DNA from: Deltaproteobacteria bacterium
Lineage (GTDB): Bacteria; Desulfobacterota; SM23-61
Direction: 5' to 3'
Assembly (NCBI GenBank): GCA_029857975.1
Contig: JAOUFX010000007.1
Location: 1-17,351, forward strand
DNA length: 17,351 bases
Below the pieces are notes generated by a model. The model did no database searches. It saw only the letters and a program-made list of their open reading frames with translations, and had not been told where the DNA came from. Position numbers and translations under genes: made by a program. This document shows positions 1-6,660 of this stretch, in pieces; the first letter of the stretch is position 1, and each line of letters begins with the position of its first letter.

Positions 1-1909
1 GTCCTAATTTAATAGCCTGGACCATCGAAGAAAAATCATCGTCCAGGAGCACCAAGGCTGAAGCCTCGCGGGCCACATCCGTTCCTCGGCCCCCCATGGC
101 GATGCCGATGTGGGCTGATTTCAATGCCGGGGCATCATTCACCCCATCCCCGGTCATGGCCACGATTTCTCCATTGGCCTTCAGGGCGTTTACCAGCCGA
201 AGTTTCTGCTCGGGCACAACGCGGGCAAAAATGTTTACGGTTTTCACCCGGTTTTGTAATTCGGCGTCGTCCATCCTGTCCAGTTCAGGCCCGGTGATCA
301 CCTGGTCCGCCGGCATCAGACCTATTTGCCGGGCGATGTTCTGGGCTGTGCCGGGGTAGTCCCCTGTGATCATGGCTACTCTCATCCCGGCGGTATAACA
401 TACCTGAATGGCGCTGGCCACCGACGGGCGCAGCGGGTCATCTAAACCCACGAGTCCCAAGAACTCAAATTTAAAATCGTGTTGCTCGCCGGGTAAGGGG
501 GCTTTTTGAAAGTGGGCTTTGGCTATACCGATAATGCGCAGGCCATCGTTCGCCATGGCCTGGACGTTGTGGGATAGGGCTTCGCTTTGGGCCGCGTCCA
601 TATGGCACAAATCGGCAATCGCCTCAGGGGCCCCCTTGGCAGCAACCACGTACCTGTCCTGGTCAGGGGTTTTATGAACGTGAGATAAGGCCAGCAGGTT
701 TTCGGACAGGGGGTACTCCTGGATCATGGTCCAGTCATCATGAAGGTGTTCGGTGCGGTTGAGAGTGTAATATCCCAATTGCCTGATAGCCTTTTCCATG
801 GGATCAAAAGGATTCCTCTCGCTGGCCAGAATGCTGAATTCGAGAACCTCGTGAAAATTTTCTGGTAGAGGCCGGTCGGGCTGTTGGCTTACATCATAAA
901 CCTCATCTTGGGCAAAAATCTTCCGTACCACCATACGGTTTTGGGTTAGCGTACCTGTTTTGTCCACACAAAGCACAGTAGCGGAACCGAGGGTCTCCAC
1001 CGTGGGTACGCGGCGGGTAAGCACCCTTTTCCGGGATATACGCCAGGCGCCCAGGGCAAGGAAGATGGTCAAGACAACTGGAAATTCTTCCGGCAGCATG
1101 GCCATGGCCATGGTAATTCCGGCTAAAAGCCCACCGAGCCAATCGTTGCGGGTGGATCCATACACGATGATCACCAGGGTGCAAAGGGACAATCCCACAA
1201 TAGCCAGAATGCGAACCAAATGCCGGGTTTCTCTTTGGATGAAGGTTTCTTCCGGCACCACTTTTTGTAAAGCCTTGCCGATTTTGCCGATTTCCGTTTG
1301 GATGCCAACGGCCATCACGCGGGCGATACCCTGGCCCTTTACAATCAGGGTGCCGGAAAAGACCAAAGGGAGATCATCACCTCCGGGGCGGCTCATCGGG
1401 GCAGATCCACCCCAGGCAACTTTGCGGACAGGTACCGATTCACCGGTCAACAGGGACTCATCAACCAAAATATTCCTGCACCAGAGGAGCACGGCATCGG
1501 CAGGGACGCGGTCGCCTTCGTTTAAAACGAGAATATCGCTGCGCACCACTTCCCGGCCGGGAATTCTTTTTTGTTGGCCTTCGCGGATAACCAGTGCCCG
1601 CGGGCTGGTAAGATCCCGTAGAGCCTCCAGGGCGCGTTCGGTTTTTCGGTCCTGGTAGATGGTAATGCCCATGACGACGAAGACAAAGCCGAGCAACATC
1701 AGGGCTTCCCGCACATCTCCCAATAAAAGGTAAATTGCCCCACAGGCGACCAGCAGGAGGAACATGGGCTCACGGACCACTTCGAGCACGATGGCCAAGA
1801 TGGACCGCCGCTTGGTGGAAGGGAGTTCGTTATATCCTTCTTTTTGCAGTTGATCGGTAGCTTCGGCCTCGGTAAGGCCGGAGATGGAATGAAGGTCAAA
1901 TTCTTTCAT
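1..1909 (-). CDS. P-type cation-transporting ATPase (Ca2+-ATPase-like), partial: N-terminal 636 residues
   Basis: Pumps a cation across the inner membrane using ATP. The reading frame is open from the ATG at 1909 to the left edge, where the C-terminal membrane segments are lost. Visible in order are an N-terminal cation-ATPase domain beginning MKEFDLHSISG, a first pair of membrane segments, the actuator-domain TGES at residues 155-158, and the segment-4 motif PEEFPVV where Ca2+ pumps have PEGLP. Then come the phosphorylation motif DKTGTLT with Asp316, a nucleotide-binding KGAPEA, TGDYPGTA (TGDHPxTA in most relatives) and the hinge TGDGVNDAPAL. I checked that TGES, D316 and the last codons share one frame. 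The PEEFP form is common in bacterial pumps called calcium ATPases, but the ion cannot be fixed from sequence. The gene is divergent from the selenoprotein gene at 2132. A weak GGAG lies 12 nt before the start. Confidence 0.93.
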   Translation of the reverse strand, partial: MKEFDLHSISGLTEAEATDQLQKEGYNELPSTKRRSILAIVLEVVREPMFLLLVACGAIYLLLGDVREALMLLGFVFVVMGITIYQDRKTERALEALRDLTSPRALVIREGQQKRIPGREVVRSDILVLNEGDRVPADAVLLWCRNILVDESLLTGESVPVRKVAWGGSAPMSRPGGDDLPLVFSGTLIVKGQGIARVMAVGIQTEIGKIGKALQKVVPEETFIQRETRHLVRILAIVGLSLCTLVIIVYGSTRNDWLGGLLAGITMAMAMLPEEFPVVLTIFLALGAWRISRKRVLTRRVPTVETLGSATVLCVDKTGTLTQNRMVVRKIFAQDEVYDVSQQPDRPLPENFHEVLEFSILASERNPFDPMEKAIRQLGYYTLNRTEHLHDDWTMIQEYPLSENLLALSHVHKTPDQDRYVVAAKGAPEAIADLCHMDAAQSEALSHNVQAMANDGLRIIGIAKAHFQKAPLPGEQHDFKFEFLGLVGLDDPLRPSVASAIQVCYTAGMRVAMITGDYPGTAQNIARQIGLMPADQVITGPELDRMDDAELQNRVKTVNIFARVVPEQKLRLVNALKANGEIVAMTGDGVNDAPALKSAHIGIAMGGRGTDVAREASALVLLDDDFSSMVQAIKLG

Positions 1910-1952
1910 GGTTTAAAAACCGCTCCATTTAGGTTTTAGGACCATCCGCCGG

Positions 1953-1976
1953 ATACACCTTGAATTTGAGGTGTAT
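1953..1976. repeat. Perfect 8-bp inverted repeat (operator-like dyad)
   Basis: ATACACCT (1953-1960) and AGGTGTAT (1969-1976) are exact reverse complements separated by 8 nt. The dyad lies between the divergent ATPase and selenoprotein genes, 44 bp upstream of the ATPase start. Its right edge touches promoter-like elements on both strands. There is no following T-run, so an operator fits better than a terminator. The regulator is unknown. Confidence 0.6.
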
Positions 1977-2003
1977 GTTATAATAGCTAAATCTGTTGCT
2001 CAA
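1975..2003 (-). promoter_or_regulatory. Candidate sigma70 promoter for the P-type ATPase
   Basis: On the minus strand TTGAGC (2003-1998) is followed by a 17-nt spacer and TAACAT (1980-1975), each matching consensus at 4 of 6 positions. The inverted repeat at 1953-1976 starts at the end of the -10, where a repressor would block initiation. Assigned by eye only. Confidence 0.35.
1976..1984 (+). promoter_or_regulatory. Extended -10 promoter element, upstream copy
   Basis: TGTTATAAT matches the extended -10 consensus TGnTATAAT exactly on the plus strand. No convincing -35 sits 16-18 nt upstream. It overlaps the last base of the 8-bp dyad and lies about 150 bp before the selenoprotein start, so it may be a second promoter for that gene or a chance match in AT-rich DNA. 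Confidence 0.35.
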
Positions 2004-2078
2004 GGGATTTTTTAAGAAATCTTTATCAGTGAGAAAAATTGAAAAGTGCTTTTTTATTAACGGTTTTGGGAATAGATC

Positions 2079-2087
2079 TGCTATAAT
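2079..2087 (+). promoter_or_regulatory. Extended -10 promoter for the HesB-like selenoprotein gene
   Basis: TGCTATAAT is an exact extended -10 (TGnTATAAT). The -35 region is poor (TTAACG with a 19-nt spacer), which extended -10 promoters tolerate. Transcription would start near 2094, giving a leader of about 38 nt that contains the AGGGGG ribosome-binding site before the ATG at 2132. Confidence 0.5.
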
Positions 2088-2131
2088 AGTAAAAAAGGAA
2101 CCTGCCGTAAGTTCCCATACAGGGGGTTAAG

Positions 2132-2437
2132 ATGTTTCAAATTACTGAGAAAGCAACGGAAAAGATTAAAGAGTATTTTAAGGACAAGGAGACGATCCCT
2201 TCGATTCGGATCATCATGTCCCAGGGGGGGTGATCGGGGCCCTCTTTGGGCATGGCTCTGGATGAGCCAAGAGAAGATGATGAGATTTTTCAAGAGAGCG
2301 GAATCACCTACGCGATTAACAAGCAGTTATATGAACAGGTCAAGCCGATTCAGGTAGACTATGTTGATACGGCCAGAGGAGCCGGCTATCGCATTTCCGC
2401 CAACCTGGCAAAAACCTGCGGCTCTTGTAGCTGTTAG
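2132..2437 (+). CDS. HesB/IscA-like selenoprotein, UGA at codon 34 read as selenocysteine
   Basis: A 101-residue A-type Fe-S carrier homologue. The frame from ATG 2132 (AGGGGG 5 nt upstream) to TAG 2435-2437 is interrupted only by TGA at 2231-2233, codon 34. Both sides read as one protein: an amphipathic start (MFQITEKATEKIKEYF), then the core MSQGG-U-SGPSLGMALDEP, and a CGSCSC tail. In IscA/HesB the same place holds the first conserved cysteine (GGCSG), and the C-terminal cysteines complete the Fe-S or metal site. HesB-like selenoproteins are a known prokaryotic family. A pipeline without Sec support would call only the fragment starting at the ATG at 2252 or a nearby alternative, or a pseudogene. 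The alternative is a nonsense mutation at this one codon, which is less likely given the perfect Cys/Sec alignment and intact downstream frame. Expected role: Fe-S or redox chemistry in the cytoplasm; partners unknown. Confidence 0.87.
2235..2260 (+). promoter_or_regulatory. Candidate bacterial SECIS stem-loop after the UGA
   Basis: Immediately downstream of the UGA, 2235-2241 can pair with 2254-2260 (7 bp, two of them G-U) around a 12-nt loop. Alternatively GCCC (2239-2242) pairs with GGGC (2248-2251) around UCUUU. Guanines of the loop region fall about 15-17 nt after the UGA, near the range expected of SelB-binding elements. Both folds are hand-drawn and mutually exclusive. Confidence 0.4.
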
Positions 2438-2578
2438 CCCAAGGAAGAAGAGATCTAATTCTGCCAGAACCTACTGCAAGGACATAGTGGCCCGGTAAGG
2501 CCGAAAGCGGGTCATGGCATCGAAGGCATCGGGGACAGAAATGATTCTGGCCTCCAAAGGAGGTAACTCGGTTTCCTT

Positions 2579-4105
2579 TCAATTGGCTTCTTCTTTCTCC
2601 TGGGCGGAGGATGACTGGGCTTCTCTATCCATGGCCTTTTTAACCCGGTAGTACGAGGTGATCATGATGAAAATTCCTATGATGATAAAGGCTACGCTGA
2701 TCGGCCTGGTGAAGAAAATCGTAGGATCTCCATGGGAAATAATGAGGGACCGGCGTAGATTCTGTTCCACCATGGGGCCGAGAATGATGGAAAGAAGGAT
2801 AGGAGATCCGGGATAGCCATAATAGTTCATGAAATAGGCGATGATCCCGATAATAAGAGAGACGCCCACGTCGAAAAAGCTGAAGCGCATGGCATAAGAA
2901 CCAACGACACAAAGCAAAAAGATAATCGGCGTCAGAATTCTTCGATCGATATTGATCATCCGGGCAAAAAACTGTGCTCCCCCAAGCCCCACAAACAGCA
3001 TCACAAATTGGGCTAAAATCATCGCCGCAAAGATGGGGTAAACGACCTGCGGATGATCCCTGAACAACATGGGGCCAGGTTGAAAGTTATGGATCGTAAG
3101 AGCTCCCATCAAAACAGCGGTCACCGCATCCCCGGGAACTCCTAAAGTTAACATGGGAACCATGGCTCCGCCGGCACATGCATTGTTCCCGCTTTCGGGG
3201 GCAGCCACGCCTTCAAGAATTCCGGTCCCGAATCTTTCCGGGTGTTTGGATGATCGTTTGGCCTCACCATAGGAGACAAAGGCCGCTATATCCGTGCCGG
3301 TGCCGGGAACTGCTCCGATGAATACGCCGAACAGGGAAGATTTCAACATGGTTGGGATGACGCTTTTGATCTCAGACAGCTTGGGGATTAAATTTTTTAA
3401 TTCGGTTTTAACCGCGGGCAGGATGAGGATCTTCTCAATGCCCTGGAAAACTTGGGAATAACCAAACAGACCGATCAGAGCAGGGATCAAGGTGATTCCT
3501 CCCAGAAGCTCCATGGAACCAAAGGTGAAACGGGGGGCGCCGGAGAGGGGATCAAAACCAACCAGCGGCAGCATAAGCCCGAAGATCCCTGAAATCAAAC
3601 CCTTGAGGATCGATTTTCCGGAGACGGTAATGATGATTCCCAGTCCAAAAAAAGCCAGGGAGAAGAATTCGGGAGGCCCGAATTCCAGAGCCACCTTGGC
3701 AATCTGGGGAGATGCGAAAGTCATAATCAGTGCCCCAATCGTTCCCCCGAACCAAGAAGCGATGACCGCCATACCCATGGCCTTGCCCGCTTGCCCCTTT
3801 TTATTCATCGTATAACCATCCAGGAGCGTCGCCGCGCCCGCTGGCGTCCCGGGAATACCGATCAAGATGGATGAAATGCACGCCCCATAGATCCCACCGG
3901 TAAAAAGGCCAACCAGCATGACTAAGCCTTGAACGGGGTCCAAACCGAAGGTGAAGGGAATTAAAAGAGCCACCCCCATGGTGGCCGTAAGGCCTGGTAA
4001 AGCGCCGACGATGATTCCCGAAGTCACACCGATAAAGACAAAAAGAAGGTTGACCGGATTGAGCATGACCTTACCGAACCCGGCCAGGAGAAGATTCCAA
4101 TCCAT
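2579..4105 (-). CDS. tctA: TctA-family large permease subunit of a tripartite tricarboxylate (TTT) transporter
   Basis: The main membrane subunit of a TTT system, driving ion-coupled uptake of a carboxylate delivered by TctC. It is 508 residues, normal for the family, with about a dozen hydrophobic segments. The hallmark N-terminal GALPGLTATMG stretch and the internal GAVPGTGTDIAAF and VAAPESGNNACAGG stretches are all present. I start it at ATG 4105 because GAAGAGAG lies 8 nt upstream and MDWNLLL fits family N-termini. A GTG at 4114 would add three residues. It lies 24 nt after tctB and is the last gene of the minus-strand run. The tail is charged (EAQSSSAQEKEEAN). Substrate unknown; the operon suggests a sugar acid. 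Confidence 0.94.
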   Translation of the reverse strand: MDWNLLLAGFGKVMLNPVNLLFVFIGVTSGIIVGALPGLTATMGVALLIPFTFGLDPVQGLVMLVGLFTGGIYGACISSILIGIPGTPAGAATLLDGYTMNKKGQAGKAMGMAVIASWFGGTIGALIMTFASPQIAKVALEFGPPEFFSLAFFGLGIIITVSGKSILKGLISGIFGLMLPLVGFDPLSGAPRFTFGSMELLGGITLIPALIGLFGYSQVFQGIEKILILPAVKTELKNLIPKLSEIKSVIPTMLKSSLFGVFIGAVPGTGTDIAAFVSYGEAKRSSKHPERFGTGILEGVAAPESGNNACAGGAMVPMLTLGVPGDAVTAVLMGALTIHNFQPGPMLFRDHPQVVYPIFAAMILAQFVMLFVGLGGAQFFARMINIDRRILTPIIFLLCVVGSYAMRFSFFDVGVSLIIGIIAYFMNYYGYPGSPILLSIILGPMVEQNLRRSLIISHGDPTIFFTRPISVAFIIIGIFIMITSYYRVKKAMDREAQSSSAQEKEEAN

Positions 4106-4129
4106 GCTTTTCACTCTCTTCTTTTACTT

Positions 4130-4582
4130 TTAAATCAACCACCCCTCAGGCAAAGGAATAACCAGAAAATATCTAAATATAGCCCAGACGATTAGCGAAG
4201 CGGCCATAGAGGCACCGATCCGTAAAATAATCCCTTTTTGCTTCAACAGGGTCATCAAGACGAAAAGGAAGACGAAGGTGGAAGTTGCAAATCCCAGCAC
4301 ATTGGTTAAAAAAAGATAACCGATACAAATCGCAATCGAGACCAATACCCGCAAAAATCCCCTGGGGTCGATGCTATCCTCTTTCTTTAAGCACCTTCCC
4401 AGGAAGGCATTCACGATTAAGCCTAAGGCTAAAAGCATCATGATGCCGGCCAGAATGCGGGGGAAGAGATCGGGTCCGTAAACGTGGACCGTCAAATCCC
4501 TGTACTTTCCCGCATACCAGAAGAGCCATACGCTCAAGATCAGCAACCCTACTCCCACCCCTATATCCACTCTCTTCATCAT
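4130..4582 (-). CDS. tctB: TctB-family small membrane subunit of the TTT transporter
   Basis: A 150-residue integral membrane protein with about four hydrophobic segments (near residues 8-25, 43-62, 80-110 and 120-140). It matches TctB in size and in its position between tctC and tctA. The family is poorly conserved in sequence, so the call rests on topology and neighbours. Two ATGs are adjacent at 4582 and 4579; the second has the better spacing to GAGGT. It is required with TctA for transport; its exact role is not defined. Confidence 0.88.
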   Translation of the reverse strand: MMKRVDIGVGVGLLILSVWLFWYAGKYRDLTVHVYGPDLFPRILAGIMMLLALGLIVNAFLGRCLKKEDSIDPRGFLRVLVSIAICIGYLFLTNVLGFATSTFVFLFVLMTLLKQKGIILRIGASMAASLIVWAIFRYFLVIPLPEGWLI

Positions 4583-4637
4583 TCACCTCTTGCTTGCTCC
4601 CAGGGGCGGCAATGATCCTGCCGCCCCTGACTGAGCC

Positions 4638-5612
4638 TTATTTCTCCTTCAGCAATCCCACAGCTTCCAGCGCAGGTCGGTGCAATTCTTCCATCTCAGC
4701 CAAAAAAGCTCCCAAGGCTTTGGAGTCCAGATAAACGGTCGCTAACCCTAGATCATAAGCCAATTTTTGGAACTCCGGATCATCAAAACACTTCTTAAAG
4801 CCCGCGATCAAGACCTTCATGCGATCCGCCGGGACTCCTTTGGGAGCTCCCAACGCCCGCCAGTCATAGATAATTTTGGCATTGGGATAACCGGCCTCAG
4901 CAATGGTGGGAACATCGGGGTAGAGCCAGTGCCGCTTCGTGTCTTCATGGTAGAGGACCTTGACCATCTTGCCGCGGTAAAGCTGCAAAACTTCACTGAT
5001 GGTCGTAACGGCCACCGTCACATGTCCCCCCACAACCGCCGTCCGGGCTGGAGCGGATCCATCAAAGGGCACATGAACGAATTTTACCTTCTCCCTCAAG
5101 CCCAGGGAAGCAAGAGAGAGGTGCTGCACGCTTCCCGCTCCGGCGTGACCCGCCGTCACCACTCCAGGATTTTTCTTGGCAAACTCAATTAAATCTTTCA
5201 AAGTCTGAAACTTGGAATTAAAAGCAACACTTGCCGCTGCCCCTTCCCGGTTGATTAATTGAATGAGGCTATAATCTTTGTACGAAAGATTGGCCAGCCC
5301 CATCATGCGGTAGTTGCTCAAATGAAAAGTGATGACTCCCGCCGTGTAACCATCCGGAGCAGCCGTAGCCACGGACCCCATACCAACGGCTCCCAAACCT
5401 CCGGTCTTATTGACGACGTTCACATTTACGCCAAAGTACTTCTTGGCATTTTTCACCAGGGTCCTGGCGATCGTATCCGTTCCCCCCCCAGCCGCCCAGG
5501 GAACAATTAAGGTAATGTCTTTAGAAGGAAATTGCTGAGCCGACCCATACGTGCCGGCCACGCCGATGGAAAGCACGGCAACGATTACAATGAATCCAAT
5601 TTTTTTCATCAT
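4638..5612 (-). CDS. tctC: TctC/Bug-family periplasmic solute-binding protein of the TTT transporter
   Basis: Captures a carboxylate in the periplasm and delivers it to TctAB. It is 324 residues with a typical Sec signal peptide: MMKK, a hydrophobic core to about residue 20, and a likely cut near GSAQ. The mature start FPSKDITLIVPWAAGGGTD is the classic Bug signature for the loop that contacts the ligand carboxylate. The family stretches TGGLGAVG, PDGYT, the segment around HVPFDGSAPA, and YPDVPTIAEAGYP are also present. Start supported by AGGAGA 7 nt upstream. It is first of the C-B-A transporter genes, 117 nt after the cupin gene. Bug proteins are specialised for dicarboxylates, tricarboxylates and other acids; the ligand here is not predictable. 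Confidence 0.95.
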   Translation of the reverse strand: MMKKIGFIVIVAVLSIGVAGTYGSAQQFPSKDITLIVPWAAGGGTDTIARTLVKNAKKYFGVNVNVVNKTGGLGAVGMGSVATAAPDGYTAGVITFHLSNYRMMGLANLSYKDYSLIQLINREGAAASVAFNSKFQTLKDLIEFAKKNPGVVTAGHAGAGSVQHLSLASLGLREKVKFVHVPFDGSAPARTAVVGGHVTVAVTTISEVLQLYRGKMVKVLYHEDTKRHWLYPDVPTIAEAGYPNAKIIYDWRALGAPKGVPADRMKVLIAGFKKCFDDPEFQKLAYDLGLATVYLDSKALGAFLAEMEELHRPALEAVGLLKEK

Positions 5613-5729
5613 CGCTAAATCTCCTTTCTTTTGAGATTAAAAAAACCGGGTTTTTCTTGAATCTGCGCATCACCTCCTTCTCCGCCAGCCGGTAAATGGC
5701 CGGGACAGGCATCCTTTCCGCGGATGAGT

Positions 5730-6113
5730 TCATTCTTTACCCCGTTCTTTTAGCACCTGCGTTAATTTCTGCACGTGATCTTCCCGGGGAGGGCAGAAGA
5801 TATCGATCCCCTTGAATCCGGTCTTCGTGGTTCCTCCATGGGGTACATTGGGCGGGTGAATGCAGACATCCCCCGTCTTCATCAAGAATTTTTCGTCGCC
5901 GCAGATGTGTTCTTCTTGCCCTTCTAAGATGATCAGAATCTGTTCCGAAGGGTGGCTGTGCACGGGAAAGGCACAGCCTGGCGGATTTTCGATAAAGCTC
6001 ACCAGGAGGTTCGTACCCAAGAGAAGCCGACTCTTTGATTCTTCGGTCAGGGGAACCAGCGGTAAGCTGGCAATGCGGTGGAGATACTTAGATTCTTTTT
6101 CACTCATATTCAT
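5730..6113 (-). CDS. Small cupin, KdgF-like
   Basis: A 127-residue single-domain cupin. Metal ligands are visible as H52-x-H54-x3-Q58 in motif 1 (HSHPSEQ) and H92 in motif 2 (GDVCIHPPNVPHG). The HxHxxxQ...H pattern and size fit KdgF, which turns 4,5-unsaturated uronates into the linear keto form that KduI then isomerises. That identity is an inference helped by kduI lying four genes upstream in the same run. Many unrelated small cupins share these ligands, so no symbol is given. ATGs occur at 6113 and 6107; GGAGG lies only 3 nt before the first but 9 nt before the second, so the protein may start at Met3. The stop codon overlaps an ATG by four bases, but no convincing gene follows. Confidence 0.78.
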   Translation of the reverse strand: MNMSEKESKYLHRIASLPLVPLTEESKSRLLLGTNLLVSFIENPPGCAFPVHSHPSEQILIILEGQEEHICGDEKFLMKTGDVCIHPPNVPHGGTTKTGFKGIDIFCPPREDHVQKLTQVLKERGKE

Positions 6114-6161
6114 TTTCCTCCTCTTTCCAGAAAAACCAAGGGCCCCATGATGGCTTCTGTC

Positions 6162-6641
6162 TTATTGCTTCCAATGGCGAAGCAGATTGCGCAGAGAATA
6201 ACCGATCATGATCAATCCGGCCAAGGGAATGCATAAATACCAAATGTGTCTGGGCAATTCGAGAATGGGGGAACGGTCGTGAGCAGAAATCATCAGGATG
6301 GACCCGTAATAAGTCATCACGGCCAAGAAGAATATGGAGAGGATTTCCACAAATATTCCCAGCATTCTTCCAGTTGTTTTCCCTTTTAGTTTATTGGGAA
6401 GCCACTGGACGGAGAAATGTTCGTTGTCGCGCCATAAAGCGGCTGTCCCCACGAAAATCATCCAGGCAAAGGACCATTCGACAATTTCATCGGACCATCC
6501 CAGGGAGGTAAGGGGAACAAATCTGACGAAAACAACAGCCGAAAGAAGAAAAAGCAAGGCCACGAAGTTCCAGAGGGTAATCTTTTTCAGTACCTTTCCC
6601 AATACTCGATCGAAGGGAATAAGATAATTTTTCATTTCCAT
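6162..6641 (-). CDS. dctQ: TRAP transporter small membrane subunit, DctQ family
   Basis: A 159-residue protein with four membrane segments (about 22-44, 55-70, 93-118 and 132-150), the standard DctQ layout. The segment WSFAWMIFVGTAALWRDNEHF is the family's best-conserved region (a tryptophan-rich helix followed by a charged turn). It partners the M subunit encoded immediately upstream, 19 nt away. Gene order here is P-M-Q, with Q last, whereas P-Q-M is more usual. The ribosome-binding site is weak, so translation may depend on coupling to dctM. Confidence 0.9.
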   Translation of the reverse strand: MEMKNYLIPFDRVLGKVLKKITLWNFVALLFLLSAVVFVRFVPLTSLGWSDEIVEWSFAWMIFVGTAALWRDNEHFSVQWLPNKLKGKTTGRMLGIFVEILSIFFLAVMTYYGSILMISAHDRSPILELPRHIWYLCIPLAGLIMIGYSLRNLLRHWKQ

Positions 6642-6660
6642 CCCAGTCCCAATCCTTCCT

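Noticed and set aside
960..1658. Plus-strand 232-residue open frame
   Set aside because: Antisense to the P-type ATPase, whose motifs TGES and DKTGT are in frame on the minus strand; composition is Ser/Thr/Arg-rich.
2231..2233. UGA as a nonsense mutation making a pseudogene
   Set aside because: The frame is intact on both sides, the codon coincides with the family's conserved cysteine, and HesB-like selenoproteins are an established class.
2552..2564. CCTCC-AAA-GGAGG hairpin in the convergent selenoprotein-tctA gap as a terminator
   Set aside because: No U-run follows on either strand. GGAGG and CCTCC could pair, but nothing else supports a terminator.
2340..2582. Minus-strand 80-residue ORF between the selenoprotein and tctA
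   Set aside because: Overlaps the well-supported selenoprotein and has no ribosome-binding site or recognisable sequence.
5641..5655. AAAAACC-G-GGTTTTT inverted repeat as an intrinsic terminator between the cupin and tctC
   Set aside because: The stem is almost all A-U with at most one or two G-C pairs and a tiny loop, too weak for termination.
5521..5733. 70-residue minus-strand ORF starting with an ATGA overlap at the cupin stop
   Set aside because: Despite the overlap geometry it runs out of frame through the tctC signal peptide region, resembles no family, and its own translation looks random after the tctC start.
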